A stretch of DNA of 64,000 nucleotides from Lautropia sp. SCN 69-89 (GTDB taxonomy: Bacteria; Pseudomonadota; Gammaproteobacteria; Burkholderiales; Burkholderiaceae_E), in the NCBI GenBank assembly GCA_001724855.1, contig MEED01000032.1:1-64000 (forward strand). Direction: 5' to 3'. Position 1 is the first letter of the stretch. Every line of letters begins with the position of its first letter. Below are positions 32,753 through 43,196 of this stretch, piece by piece. Under the pieces are notes generated by a model. The model saw only the letters and a program-made list of their open reading frames with translations, had not been told where the DNA came from and made no database searches. A program made the translations under genes and the position numbers.

Positions 32753-33469
32753 CTAAGGCGTGCGCCCGCAGCAGGCCTTGAACTTGCGCCCGCTACCGCA
32801 GGGGCAGGGGTCGTTTCGACCGACCTTCGGCTGCTCGCGGCGCACCGTGGCCACGCGCAGCGCCTGCGGAGTCGTACCCGCCTGCCGGTAGGGGCGGAAA
32901 AACTCGTGGATGTCGCCGACGTCGGCGATCATCGCGTCGATCAGCGCCTCGCGTTCGCGCCGCGGCAAGGGCCGCGCGCCGGGCTCGTCGTCGAGGGTCG
33001 CGGCCAGCGCCTCGACCGCGTCGAGCACGTCGCCGAACTCCTTCTCGGCGAGCATCGCATCCCAGCTCTGCGGCGCCATTTCGACCGCACGCAGGAAGCC
33101 CACGGCCCAGGCGCTGCCGTCGGGTACACCGTTTTCGTCGTAGGCCAGCACCGGCGCGAAGTCGCCCGCCCCGAGCGCCGCGGCCACCGTCTGCGCGTGG
33201 CGCCGTACCAGCGACGCCAGTTCGTCGGGCGCCGCCTTGCCGCGCGGTGGCTCGACGGCACCGCGTTCGAAGCCCAGGACCACCGGAAGGTAGTCGTCGG
33301 CGCCGATCGGCTCGGGCGCGCATGCGAGCGCCGCGAGAAATCCGTCGAGTTCCTCGACGATCATCGCGTCGTCGTTGTCGAGTTCGCCGAGCAGGCGGTC
33401 GAGACGGTCGAAATCGGCTTCGCCGAGCGGAGCGCGCTCGGCGTCGGAGGCAGCGGCATCGGTGATCAT
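32753..33469 (-). CDS. UPF0149 family protein with C-terminal SEC-C zinc motif
   Basis: [20 protein letters not shown] at C-terminus. Confidence 0.85.
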   Translation of the reverse strand: MITDAAASDAERAPLGEADFDRLDRLLGELDNDDAMIVEELDGFLAALACAPEPIGADDYLPVVLGFERGAVEPPRGKAAPDELASLVRRHAQTVAAALGAGDFAPVLAYDENGVPDGSAWAVGFLRAVEMAPQSWDAMLAEKEFGDVLDAVEALAATLDDEPGARPLPRREREALIDAMIADVGDIHEFFRPYRQAGTTPQALRVATVRREQPKVGRNDPCPCGSGRKFKACCGRTP

Positions 33470-33495
33470 GCCGCGATCTTACGCGCGCGCCAGGC

Positions 33496-34041
33496 TCAGG
33501 CGTGCGCCCGCAGCACGACCGGCTCGAAGGCGACCTGGCCGTCGTCGGAGCCGAAGAGCACCTGGCGCTCCTGGATCGAGCAGTGCAGCTGCAGCGCGCG
33601 CCGCGCGAGTGCCGCGAGCGCGGCCGCCGCATCGGCCGGCACTTCGAGCACCTCGAGGTTGTCGCAGCGCGCGAGCGCCGGTCCGACCTGGCGCCACCAG
33701 GCCTCGGCCTTCGCGCCGCCGTAGGTCACGACCAGCACCTCTCGCGCCCGCGAGCAGGCGCGCCGCACGCGTCGCTCGTCGGGCCAGCCGACGTCGATCC
33801 AGAAGTCGATCGCCCCGGTCAAGTCGGTGCGCAGCAGGTCGGGATCGTCTTCGGTGGACAGCCCGCGACCGAACGCGAGCGCCTCGTCGGCGCGCAGCGC
33901 GAACGCGAGGATGCGGATCATCATCCGCTCCTCGGTTTCGGACGGGTGCTTCGCGATCGTCAGCGTGTAGTCGGCGTAGCGGCCGCGGTCGATGTCGGCG
34001 ACCGACAGCTCGGCCTTGTAGATCGTTGCCCTGAGTGCCAT
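33496..34041 (-). CDS. YaeQ family protein
   Basis: MALRATIYKAELSVADIDRGRYADYTLTIAKHPSETEERMMIRILAFAL. Confidence 0.9.
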   Translation of the reverse strand: MALRATIYKAELSVADIDRGRYADYTLTIAKHPSETEERMMIRILAFALRADEALAFGRGLSTEDDPDLLRTDLTGAIDFWIDVGWPDERRVRRACSRAREVLVVTYGGAKAEAWWRQVGPALARCDNLEVLEVPADAAAALAALARRALQLHCSIQERQVLFGSDDGQVAFEPVVLRAHA

Positions 34042-34049
34042 GCGGCACT

Positions 34050-34553
34050 TTAACGGAAGCCACGCGGCCCGCGTTGCTCCCAGCGCGCCTGGCGCTCGAT
34101 CACCTTCGCCTGCTGCTCGGGGGTGAGCACGCGGAAGATCTCGTTCATTGCGCGCGTACGCAGCTGCGCCATCGTGCTCATTGCCTGCGCGCTGCGATCG
34201 GTGAGCGCCCTGGCCTTCGTCTCGTCGTAGTCGTTCGACAGGGCGAGCTTCGACAGTTCGACCCGCGTGGCGCGCAGGATCTTGCCCTGTTCGCGCATCG
34301 CCGGCTCGCTGGCGTGCCGCACCGCGAAGATCTTGTCGCGCTGCGCTTCGGTGAGGTCGAGCCCGCGCAGGAACGCGCCGCCCGTCATCCCGCCCTCGCC
34401 GAAGCCGCCGTGCCGCGCGTGCACGTGGCGGAACCCGCCGTCCCGCATGCCCGGACCGTCGCCGCCGGGCGCCCCCTGCGCCGATACGAGGAACGGGACG
34501 GCAAACGCGATGCCTGCAGCGGCAGCGATGGCCGCGATTCGTGCTTTCTTCAT
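34050..34553 (-). CDS. Spy/CpxP-family periplasmic protein
   Basis: signal peptide MKKARIAAIAAAAGIAFAVPFLVSAQG; LTEAQRDKIFAVRHASEPAMREQGKILRATRVEL. Confidence 0.8.
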   Translation of the reverse strand: MKKARIAAIAAAAGIAFAVPFLVSAQGAPGGDGPGMRDGGFRHVHARHGGFGEGGMTGGAFLRGLDLTEAQRDKIFAVRHASEPAMREQGKILRATRVELSKLALSNDYDETKARALTDRSAQAMSTMAQLRTRAMNEIFRVLTPEQQAKVIERQARWEQRGPRGFR

Positions 34554-34684
34554 CGTGAACTCCTTCGGACGGGCCTCGGCCCGGATGGTCGGTGGATCGG
34601 CCGGGCGGCGGCCCGGCTGGCCGGGAACTGCCTCGGCACGCATGCAGGATGCGCGCGCGGCGCGTTAACCGTCGTTGGCCAGGT

Positions 34685-34699
34685 GTAAACGTTGGTAAA
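34685..34699 (+). promoter_or_regulatory. CpxR box GTAAA-N5-GTAAA
   Basis: gtaaacgttggtaaa between spy-like gene and cpxR. Confidence 0.7.
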
Positions 34700-34784
34700 G
34701 AAGCGCACCGTCTCGCGCGGCGCGGGTTCCGGTGCGGGTATGGCGCCGATATGATCGGGCCGATGTGCACGAGCCCGGCCCGCC

Positions 34785-35474
34785 ATGTCGAAGGTCCTTC
34801 TGGTCGATGACGACGTCGAGCTGACCGAGCTGCTGCGCGAGTACCTGCAGCGCGAGGGCTTCGACACCGACGCCGTGCACGACGGAGAGGCGGGTGTCGC
34901 GCGCGCGCTCGACGGCGGCTACGACATCGTGGTGCTCGACGTCATGATGCCGAGGCTCGACGGCGTCGAGGCGCTGCGCCGGATCCGGACGGCGAGCCGC
35001 GTGCCGGTGCTGATGCTCACCGCCAGGGGCGACGACGTCGACCGGATCGTCGGGCTCGAGCTGGGTGCCGACGACTACGTGCCCAAGCCGTGCACGCCGC
35101 GCGAACTCGCCGCCCGGCTGCGCGCGATCCTGCGCCGCGCGCGTCCGGCCGGCGAGGCCGGCGTCGCCGACGAGCCGCTCGCCGCCGGGCCGCTGTCGTT
35201 GTGGCCCGGCCGGCGCCTCGCGCACTGGCACGGCGAAGCACTGGCGCTGACCAGCACCGAGTTCAGCCTGCTCGAGGCCCTCGTGCGCCAGGCCGGTCGT
35301 GTCGTGGGCAAGGCCGAGCTTTCCGAACAGGCGCTGGGACGGCCGCTTGCACGTTTCGATCGCAGCATCGACGTTCACGTCAGCAGCCTGCGCCAGAAGC
35401 TCGGCCAGCGCGACGACGGACGCTCATGGATCGAGACCGTGCGCGGACGCGGCTACCAGTTCCTGCTCGACTGA
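34785..35474 (+). CDS. cpxR: CpxR-like response regulator
   Basis: MSKVLLVDDDVELTELLREYLQREGFDTDAVHDGE; adjacent CpxA-like kinase and Spy-like protein. Confidence 0.88.
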   Translation: MSKVLLVDDDVELTELLREYLQREGFDTDAVHDGEAGVARALDGGYDIVVLDVMMPRLDGVEALRRIRTASRVPVLMLTARGDDVDRIVGLELGADDYVPKPCTPRELAARLRAILRRARPAGEAGVADEPLAAGPLSLWPGRRLAHWHGEALALTSTEFSLLEALVRQAGRVVGKAELSEQALGRPLARFDRSIDVHVSSLRQKLGQRDDGRSWIETVRGRGYQFLLD

Positions 35475-35491
35475 CCCGGGCGCCGACGACG

Positions 35492-36898
35492 ATGGGCCGG
35501 CTGTTCTGGAAGTTCTTCCTCGCGTTCTGGCTGGCGCTGCTGCTGGCCGGCGCCGCGGTCGGCACTCTCGTCTGGCTGCACCAGCAGCGCAGCGCGCGCG
35601 AGGAGCCGGTGCTGGCGGCCGGCCCGCGCGCGGCGCTCGCGTTGCAGGCGGCGGCGGCGACGCTGCGCCATGGCGGCGTGCCCGCGCTTCGCACGCTGCT
35701 CGACGACACCGCGCCGCCGTGGAACGCAACGATCGTCTATGCGGTCGACCGCGAGGGGCGCGACCTGCTCGGCCGCGAGGTACCACCCGATGCGCTGGCG
35801 CGGGCGCGGCTGCTGGCCGCCGGCCCCGCCACGCCGCGCACAGCACGCGTCGTGCGCGTCGACGAGGCGAGCGGGCTGTTGCTGTTCGTGCCGTTCGCGG
35901 CCGACGGCACGATCCGGCCGATGCCGCGTCCCGTCCGGCTTGCGCGGGCGCCGGAACGGTTTCCGCCGCTGTTGCTCGCAGCGATCGGCCTGCTCGCCAG
36001 CGTCGCGTTCAGCGCCCTGCTCGCATGGTCGCTGAGCCGGCCGATCCGCCACCTGCGTCGCGCCGTCGCCGCAGTGTCCGCGGGCCGGCTGGAGACTCGC
36101 GTCGCGCCGCTGGTCGGAAGGCGCGCCGACGAACTGGCCGAGCTGGGGCGCGACTTCGACCAGATGGCGCAGCAGTTGCAGCAGTTGCTGGCGTCGCAGC
36201 GCCGCCTGCTGCACGACGTCTCGCACGAACTGCGCTCGCCGCTGGCGCGCCTGCAGGCCGCGGTGGGGCTGGCCCGGCAGAGCCCCGATCGGGTGCCGGC
36301 GATGCTCGAGCGAATCGAGCGCGAGGCGAGCCGGCTCGACGGGCTGGTCGGCGAGCTGCTCGCGCTGGCGCGTCTCGAAGCCGGCCGCGCACTTCCCGAA
36401 CCGCAGTCCGTCGACCTGGTCGACCTGGTGGCGGCGATCGTCGAGGACGCGCGCTTCGAGGCGCGCACCAGCGGACGCGACGTGGCGTTCACCTCCGCCG
36501 GCCCGGCGGTCTCGAGCGCCCGCGCCGAACTGCTGCACCGCGCATTCGAAAACGTGATCCGCAACGCAATCCGGCACACGGGCGAAGGAAGCGTCGTCGA
36601 AGTCGCGGCAGGGCCGACGCCCACCGGCGAGGCCTTCGTGCTGACGGTGGCCGACCGGGGGCCCGGGGTGCCGGCCGCCGACCTCGAGGCGATCTTCGAG
36701 CCGTTCCATCGTGCGCGCAACAGCGCAACCGGGGGCGGCTTCGGGCTGGGCCTGGCGATCGCCCGTCGCGCGATCGAGGCGCACGGTGGGCGCATCGTCG
36801 CGCGCAACCGCGACGGCGGCGGACTGGTCGTCGAGGTCGAACTGCCCCTCGCTCGCCCGCGCGCGAACGGCGGCGCGCAACGCGGCGCCGGTGCCTGA
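35492..36898 (+). CDS. cpxA: CpxA-like sensor histidine kinase
   Basis: MGRLFWKFFLAFWLALLL...LLHDVSHELRSPLARLQAAVGLAR. Confidence 0.88.
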   Translation: MGRLFWKFFLAFWLALLLAGAAVGTLVWLHQQRSAREEPVLAAGPRAALALQAAAATLRHGGVPALRTLLDDTAPPWNATIVYAVDREGRDLLGREVPPDALARARLLAAGPATPRTARVVRVDEASGLLLFVPFAADGTIRPMPRPVRLARAPERFPPLLLAAIGLLASVAFSALLAWSLSRPIRHLRRAVAAVSAGRLETRVAPLVGRRADELAELGRDFDQMAQQLQQLLASQRRLLHDVSHELRSPLARLQAAVGLARQSPDRVPAMLERIEREASRLDGLVGELLALARLEAGRALPEPQSVDLVDLVAAIVEDARFEARTSGRDVAFTSAGPAVSSARAELLHRAFENVIRNAIRHTGEGSVVEVAAGPTPTGEAFVLTVADRGPGVPAADLEAIFEPFHRARNSATGGGFGLGLAIARRAIEAHGGRIVARNRDGGGLVVEVELPLARPRANGGAQRGAGA

Positions 36899-36914
36899 AA
36901 CGCCAGCCGAGGCG

Positions 36915-36960
36915 CCGTCCGAAGCGGCCGTCCGAAGCGACCGTCCGAAGCGGCCGCTTC
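36915..36960. repeat. 13-bp tandem repeat (CCGTCCGAAGCGG x3) ending in GAAGCGGCCGCTTC palindrome
   Basis: direct reading of 36915-36960. Confidence 0.75.
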
Positions 36961-38302
36961 AGGCGAGCGCGGCCGGCCGCAGCGCCGGCCCGCGGCGCAC
37001 GCGCCCGAGCAGCCACAGCGCGATCGACACGTTCAGCAGGTTCCACCCGATGCCGTTCACGAACGCGGCGTCGTACGAGCCGCTCAGGTCGAAGATCACA
37101 CCCGACATCCAGCCGCCGAGTGCCATGCCGAACAGCGTCGCGGTCAGCACCGTTCCGACGCGCATCGCGGCGTCTTTCGGGGCGAAGTACTCGCGCACGA
37201 TGATCGCGTACGACGGCACGATACCGCCCTGGAACAGGCCGAACAGCGCCGAGACGACGTACAGCGACGCGAGCGAATCGAAGGGCAGGTAGAGCAGCAG
37301 CGCCACGCCCTGCAGCGTCGAACCGAGCAGCAGCGTGCGCAGCCCGCCGATGCGGTCGCAGATCATGCCCGAGACGAGCCGGCTGACGATGCCGAAGCCG
37401 AACATCAGCGACAGCATCTGCGCGCCGCGCGCCGGCCCGTAGCCGAGGTCGCCGCAGTACGCGACGATGTGAACCTGCGGCATCGACATCGCCACGCAGC
37501 AGGCGACGCCGGCAATGCACAGCAGCGTCTGCAGCGCGGCGGGCGACAACCCCAGCGCGGTGCGCGAGCCCGCACCCGCGGCCACGGCGCCGGTCGGCGC
37601 GAGCGCAGCCGGCGCGGCTGCCGCCTTGCCCGACGCGGCTGCCAACGCGGCGGCACCGGACACCGTCTCGCGCGGCTCGGCGCCCTCGGTCTGCGCCCGC
37701 GGCGCCTGCACCCCTGGCGCAGGCCCCTTGCGCCGCCTCAGCAGCGCGGCCAGCGGCAGCATCGTCGCCAGGCAGAACAGGCCGATGCCCATGTAGGTCT
37801 GGCGCCAGCCGATCGTTCCGACGAAGTGCTCGACGACCGGCGGCCACAGGGTGCCCGCCAGATAGTTGCCGCTGGCGCAGATCGCCACCGCGATGCCGCG
37901 CCGGCGCACGAACCAGAACGAGATGTCGGCAACCAGCGGGCTGAAGGTCGCCGAACTGCCCAGCATGCCGATCAGCAGTCCGTGCGCGATCGCGAAGCCG
38001 GTGAGGGTCTGCGCCGAGGCCGCAGCAAAGCAGCCGAGCGCCAGCGACACCGCGCCGATCGCGACCGGGACAGCGACCCCGTATCGATCGGTGAGCCGCC
38101 CCATCAGGATGCCGCCGATGCCGAAGCCGATCAGCGTGGCCATGTACGGCAGCGAGGCACCGCCGCGCGCGAGCCCGAAATCGGCCTGCACCGCGGGCAG
38201 CACGACCACCACGATGTACATGCCGCAGCCGCCGATCGTCGCCAGCGCGAGACTCACCCAGAGACGGAACCAGGCGTAGCGGGAATCGGGGTCGTGGGTC
38301 AT
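36959..38302 (-). CDS. MFS transporter (oxalate/formate antiporter-like)
   Basis: 447 aa, 12-TM-like pattern, GRLTDRYG motif. Confidence 0.85.
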   Translation of the reverse strand: MTHDPDSRYAWFRLWVSLALATIGGCGMYIVVVVLPAVQADFGLARGGASLPYMATLIGFGIGGILMGRLTDRYGVAVPVAIGAVSLALGCFAAASAQTLTGFAIAHGLLIGMLGSSATFSPLVADISFWFVRRRGIAVAICASGNYLAGTLWPPVVEHFVGTIGWRQTYMGIGLFCLATMLPLAALLRRRKGPAPGVQAPRAQTEGAEPRETVSGAAALAAASGKAAAAPAALAPTGAVAAGAGSRTALGLSPAALQTLLCIAGVACCVAMSMPQVHIVAYCGDLGYGPARGAQMLSLMFGFGIVSRLVSGMICDRIGGLRTLLLGSTLQGVALLLYLPFDSLASLYVVSALFGLFQGGIVPSYAIIVREYFAPKDAAMRVGTVLTATLFGMALGGWMSGVIFDLSGSYDAAFVNGIGWNLLNVSIALWLLGRVRRGPALRPAALA

Positions 38303-38306
38303 GAAG

Positions 38307-38340
38307 AGACTGTCCGTCGCGGCGATGCGGCGGACAGTCT
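38307..38340. promoter_or_regulatory. Strong inverted repeat AGACTGTCCGTCGC-N6-GCGGCGGACAGTCT abutting the MFS start codon
   Basis: 13/14 arm match; 4 nt from ATG at 38302 (reverse strand). Confidence 0.6.
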
Positions 38341-38364
38341 ATCGTGGCGCGCGGCGCCGGCGTT

Positions 38365-39243
38365 TCAGCGCAGCGTCGACAGGAACTGCCAGAGCGCGGT
38401 CAGCTCGACGTCGTTCATCTTCCCCAGCACCGCCACCGGCATCGGGGCCCGTAGCGCGTGCCCGTCGAGCGCCGAGCGACCCTCGCGCATCGTGCGCATG
38501 AACCCGGCGAGATCCCAGCGCGAGTCGGCGCCCAGCCGCAGCGACGCAGCCGCGGCCCAGTCGGGCGGCGCACCCGGAATCGGCCCGCCACGGAATTCGC
38601 TGCCATGACAGCCGCTGCACGAGGCCGAGGCCAGGTAGCGACCGAACGCCGCGGTCGGCGCCTCGTGCGGCTTCTCGTCGAACCCGCGCGATACGTCGAT
38701 CGTCTCGACCGGCAGCAGCGTCGGGAACTTGCCGAACGCGTAGAGCACGCGCGGCAGCGGCCCGACTTCGACCGGCGGCACCTTGCGCTCGATGGCGGGC
38801 AGGCTGCGCAGGTAGGCGATCACCGCCGCGAGATCGTCACGGCCGAGATGCTGGAACTCGTGCGACGGCATGATCACCAGCGCGCGGCCATCGGGCCGGA
38901 TGCCGGTGCGGATCGCCGCGGCGATCTGGTCGTCGGTCCAGCTGCCGAGCCCTGCCGGCGTCAGGTTCGGTGCGTAGACCTTGCCGACGACCGGGCTGTC
39001 GACCACCCGGGCGCCCGCGAGGTCCTTGCCATGACAGTCGGGGCAGCCGTTGCGCACGCGGACGATCCGCTCGCCGGCAGCGAGCGGCGCGTCGCGCACG
39101 TCCTGCGCGATGCCGATCGACGGCGGTGCGTGCCGGCGCGCCAGCGCTGCGTCGGTGTATTTCCAGGCCCAGAGCACGGTCGCCACTGCGGCCACGAAGG
39201 CCAGCGCGAACGCCGCTCCGAGCAGTTTCAGAAACCGTTTCAT
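38365..39243 (-). CDS. Di-heme cytochrome c, membrane-anchored
   Basis: two CxxCH motifs (CPDCH, CSGCH), N-terminal TM. Confidence 0.9.
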   Translation of the reverse strand: MKRFLKLLGAAFALAFVAAVATVLWAWKYTDAALARRHAPPSIGIAQDVRDAPLAAGERIVRVRNGCPDCHGKDLAGARVVDSPVVGKVYAPNLTPAGLGSWTDDQIAAAIRTGIRPDGRALVIMPSHEFQHLGRDDLAAVIAYLRSLPAIERKVPPVEVGPLPRVLYAFGKFPTLLPVETIDVSRGFDEKPHEAPTAAFGRYLASASCSGCHGSEFRGGPIPGAPPDWAAAASLRLGADSRWDLAGFMRTMREGRSALDGHALRAPMPVAVLGKMNDVELTALWQFLSTLR

Positions 39244-39347
39244 CCCCGCCTCCTCAACGAAAGCCCGTTCGAGGCTTCGCAGGCTATCGGGCCGGCGCGA
39301 GGCCAGCAATGGCTCGGAGGGGCATGGCTCCATCGAGCCATGCGCAT

Positions 39348-41474
39348 TCACCACATCTGGCGAATGCGGGCGGCGACGTCGACTTTCGGGGCTGAAACAG
39401 CGCGCTCGGCAGGACCGTCGACCGCGGCAGGCGGCGGCCCGATCCGGTCGAAGCGCTCGAGCAGCGCATGGGTGAGGAAGCGGCTGCGCGCGCCGTGCAC
39501 GTAGCCGTCTCCGTGGCGCGGCTGCTGCGTGACGAAATAGCGTTGCGGCTCGATCAGGTAAAGCGAATCGCGGGCGCGCGTGAGCGCCACGTAGAGCAGC
39601 CGGCGTTCCTCGTCGATCGACTCGGCGCGCCCGGTCGCGTACTCGTTCGGGAAGTTGCCGTCGTTCACGTTGATGACGAACACCGCGTCCCACTCCTGTC
39701 CCTTGGCCGAATGCACGGTGGAGAGCACCAGGTAGTCTTCGTCGCGCAGCGGGTCGCCGGCGAGGTCGCCACTGGCCTGCGGCGGATCGAGCGCCAGCTC
39801 GGTCAGAAACCGCTCGCGCGTGCCGAAGCCGGCGGCGATCGACTGCAGCATGTCGAGATCGGCGGCGCGGACCGCCGCGTCGTCGTGGCGGCGTTCGAGC
39901 AGCGGCCGGTACCAGCGGCGCACCGGCTCGAGTTGCGCCGGCCAGCGCGCCGACGGGTCGAGCAGGACCGCCATCACCTCGACGAAGCCGCTCCACTCCT
40001 CGCGTGCCGCTGGCGGCGCCGCGAAGTCGCGCAGCACCTCCGGCAGGCGCGACGCCGCGCCCCCGATCGCGTCGAGGCAGCGCTGCGCGGTTGTCGGGCC
40101 CACGCCGCTCATCAGCTGCAGCGCGCGGAATCCGGCGATCGCGTTGCGCGGGTTCTCGGCCCAGCGCAGCACCGAGAGCAGGTCCTTGACGTGCGCCGCC
40201 TCGAGGAACTTCAGGCCGCCGTGCTTGACGAACGGGATGTTGCGCCGTGCGAGTTCGATCTCCAGCGTCGCGCCGTGATGCGAGCTGCGAAACAGCACGG
40301 CCTGATGTTTCAGCGGCACCGCGGCCTCGTGGTGCCGCAGCACCGCGTCGATCACCCAGTCGGCCTGCGCGCGCTCGTCGACCACGGTGACGAGTTGCGG
40401 ACGCGCGCCGCCGCCGCGCTGCGCGCGCAGCACTTTCGGATGCTGGCGGCTCGCCTGCGCGATCAGCGCGTTGGCCGCGTCGAGCACCGGCTGCACCGAC
40501 CGGTAATTCGTTTCGAGCGTGATGCGCCGCGCCGGCGGCTCGAACTTCGCCGGGAAGTCGAGAATGTTGCCGACGTCGGCCGCACGGAACGCGTAGATCG
40601 ACTGCGCGTCGTCGCCGACCACTGCAAGCCCGCGGCCATCGGGCTTCATCGCCAGCAGGATCTGCGCCTGCAGCGCGTTCGTGTCCTGGTACTCGTCGAC
40701 CAGCACGTGGTCGAAGCGCGCGCCGATCTCCGCGGCCAGCGACGGATCCGACACCGCCGCGTGCCACCACAGCAGCAGGTCGTCGTAGTCGAGCACGCCG
40801 TTGGCCTGCTTGCGCTCGACGTAGCCGCGAAACAGCGCCGACAGTTCGTCGCGCCATTCGGAGCACCACGGGAAGACCTCTTGCAGCACGCGTTCGAGCG
40901 GCCAGCCGCTGTTGACCCGCTGCGAGTAGATCGCCAGGCAGGTGTCCTTGCGCGGGAAGCGCCGGCGCGTGGCCGACAGGCCGAGTTCGTGGCGCACGAC
41001 GTCGATCAGGTCGGCCGCATCGCCGCGATCGAGGATGCCGAACGACGCGTCGAGGCCGACGCGGTCGGCGTACTCGCGCAACAGCCGCGCGCCGATCGAG
41101 TGGAAGGTGCCGGCCCAGGGCAGCCGGACCGGGCCGGGGCGCGCCGCGGCCACCAGTCGCTCGGCACGCCGGGTCATCTCCCGGGCCGCGCGCCGGCTGA
41201 AGGTGAGCAGCAGGATCCGCATCGGATCGACGCCCTGCATCACCAGGTGCGCGACGCGATGCGCCAGCGTGGCCGTCTTGCCGGTGCCGGCACCGGCGAC
41301 GACGAGCAGCGGCGCCGACCGGAAGCGGCCGTCGGCGCCGCGCTCGCCGAAGGCGGCCGCAGCGCGCTGCTCGGGGTTCAGCGAATCGAGCGGGTCGGGG
41401 CGAATGGCGGTGCGCCGGTTTGCGACACCGGTGTCGGGGGCAAGCGCTACAGCGATCGCGGGATCGGCGGACAT
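39348..41474 (-). CDS. UvrD/Rep-type ATP-dependent DNA helicase
   Basis: LLVVAGAGTGKTATLAHRVAHL; DHVLVDEYQDTNALQ; VVGDDAQSIYAFRAA. Confidence 0.92.
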   Translation of the reverse strand: MSADPAIAVALAPDTGVANRRTAIRPDPLDSLNPEQRAAAAFGERGADGRFRSAPLLVVAGAGTGKTATLAHRVAHLVMQGVDPMRILLLTFSRRAAREMTRRAERLVAAARPGPVRLPWAGTFHSIGARLLREYADRVGLDASFGILDRGDAADLIDVVRHELGLSATRRRFPRKDTCLAIYSQRVNSGWPLERVLQEVFPWCSEWRDELSALFRGYVERKQANGVLDYDDLLLWWHAAVSDPSLAAEIGARFDHVLVDEYQDTNALQAQILLAMKPDGRGLAVVGDDAQSIYAFRAADVGNILDFPAKFEPPARRITLETNYRSVQPVLDAANALIAQASRQHPKVLRAQRGGGARPQLVTVVDERAQADWVIDAVLRHHEAAVPLKHQAVLFRSSHHGATLEIELARRNIPFVKHGGLKFLEAAHVKDLLSVLRWAENPRNAIAGFRALQLMSGVGPTTAQRCLDAIGGAASRLPEVLRDFAAPPAAREEWSGFVEVMAVLLDPSARWPAQLEPVRRWYRPLLERRHDDAAVRAADLDMLQSIAAGFGTRERFLTELALDPPQASGDLAGDPLRDEDYLVLSTVHSAKGQEWDAVFVINVNDGNFPNEYATGRAESIDEERRLLYVALTRARDSLYLIEPQRYFVTQQPRHGDGYVHGARSRFLTHALLERFDRIGPPPAAVDGPAERAVSAPKVDVAARIRQMW

Positions 41475-41500
41475 CCCCGCGAGTTTAGCTGGATATCCGT

Positions 41501-42610
41501 TCAGTACACCACCACGCTGCGGATCGACGCGCCGCGGTGCATCAGGTCGAACGCGTCGTTGATCCGCTCGAGCGGCATCGTGTGCGTGATGAGGCTGTCG
41601 ATGTCGATCCTGCCGTCCATGTACCAGTCGACGATCTTCGGCACGTCGGTGCGACCGCGCATGCCGCCGAACGCGGTGCCCTTCCAGACCCTGCCCGTCA
41701 CCAGCTGGAACGGCCGGGTGGAAATCTCCTGCCCGGCGCCGGCCACGCCGACGATCACCGACACGCCCCAGCCGCGATGGCAGCACTCGAGCGCCTGGCG
41801 CATCAACTGCACGTTGCCCACGCACTCGAAGCTGTAGTCGGCGCCGCCGTCGGTGAGCTCGACCAGGTGCGCGACCAGGTCGCCCTGCACGTCCTTCGGA
41901 TTCACGAAGTGCGTCAGTCCGAACCTTCGGGCCAGGGCTTCGCGCTCCGGATGCCGATCGACGCCGATGATCCTCGCGGCGCCGACCATCCGCGCGCCCT
42001 GCACCACGTTCAGCCCGATGCCGCCCAGGCCGAATACGACGACGTTGGCACCCGGCTCCACTTTCGCGGTGTTGATCACCGCACCCAGGCCGGTGGTGAC
42101 GCCGCAACCGATGTAGCAGACCTTGTCGAAGGGAGCATCCTCGCGGATCTTCGCGACCGCGATCTCGGGCAGAACCGTGTAGTTCGCGAAGGTGGAGCAG
42201 CCCATGTAGTGGTGGATCTTCTTTCCACCGATCGAGAAGCGGCTGGTGCCGTCGGGCATCACTCCCTTGCCCTGCGTGGCGCGAATCGCGGTGCACAGGT
42301 TCGTCTTGCGCGACAGGCACGACTTGCACTGCCGGCACTCGGGCGTGTAGAGCGGAATGACGTGATCGCCTTTCTTCACCGAAGTGACGCCCGGCCCGAC
42401 GTCGACGACCACGCCCGCACCCTCGTGCCCGAAGATCGCCGGGAAGAGCCCTTCCGGATCGGCCCCCGACCGGGTGAAGTCGTCGGTGTGGCACACGCCG
42501 CTGGCCCTGATCTCGACCAGCACCTCGAAGGCGCGCGGCCCGTCGAGCTGCACGGTTTCGATCGTCAGCGGCTGGCCGGCTTCGTGGCAGACTGCTGCGC
42601 GCACGTCCAT
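41501..42610 (-). CDS. frmA: S-(hydroxymethyl)glutathione dehydrogenase / class III alcohol dehydrogenase
   Basis: 369 aa; [37 protein letters not shown]. Confidence 0.93.
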   Translation of the reverse strand: MDVRAAVCHEAGQPLTIETVQLDGPRAFEVLVEIRASGVCHTDDFTRSGADPEGLFPAIFGHEGAGVVVDVGPGVTSVKKGDHVIPLYTPECRQCKSCLSRKTNLCTAIRATQGKGVMPDGTSRFSIGGKKIHHYMGCSTFANYTVLPEIAVAKIREDAPFDKVCYIGCGVTTGLGAVINTAKVEPGANVVVFGLGGIGLNVVQGARMVGAARIIGVDRHPEREALARRFGLTHFVNPKDVQGDLVAHLVELTDGGADYSFECVGNVQLMRQALECCHRGWGVSVIVGVAGAGQEISTRPFQLVTGRVWKGTAFGGMRGRTDVPKIVDWYMDGRIDIDSLITHTMPLERINDAFDLMHRGASIRSVVVY

Positions 42611-42689
42611 CGGTCGTCTCCTCGCGGGACTCGGTCGCGACGATTATCGGGCATCATGACTCCCCCCGACCCAGCCGAGGAATTCCGCC

Positions 42690-43196
42690 ATGTCGATCTC
42701 GATGTACGACGCCAGCGTGCCCGTCTATACGCAGATGCTCGGAGCACTCGACAAGATCCTCGCTAAAGCCGACGGCTACGCGCAGGCACGCAAGATCGAC
42801 CCGAAGGTGCTCGGGCAGGTGCGCCTGTTCCCGGACATGCTTCCGCTGGTCTCCCAGGTGCGCATCGCCTGCGACACCGCGAAGCTCGGCCTGGCGCGCA
42901 TCACCGGCCTGGAGGCGCCGAAGTTCGAGGACAACGAGCAGACGATCCCCGAGCTGCGCGAGCGTATCGCGAAGACGCTCGACTTCATCGGCAGCGTGCC
43001 GCGCGAAAGCGTCGACGGCCAGGAAGACCGTGACGTCGTCGTGCCGTTGCGTGATCGCAAGCTGGAATTCAAGGGGCAGGCGTTTTTGCTGCAGTGGTCG
43101 CTGCCGAACTTCTTCTTCCACGTGACCACCGCCTACGCGCTGCTGCGGCACAACGGCCTGGAAATCGGCAAGTCGGACTACCTCGGGCGAAACTGA
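42690..43196 (+). CDS. DUF1993 family protein
   Basis: MSISMYDASVPVYTQMLGALDKILAKADGYAQARKID. Confidence 0.82.
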   Translation: MSISMYDASVPVYTQMLGALDKILAKADGYAQARKIDPKVLGQVRLFPDMLPLVSQVRIACDTAKLGLARITGLEAPKFEDNEQTIPELRERIAKTLDFIGSVPRESVDGQEDRDVVVPLRDRKLEFKGQAFLLQWSLPNFFFHVTTAYALLRHNGLEIGKSDYLGRN

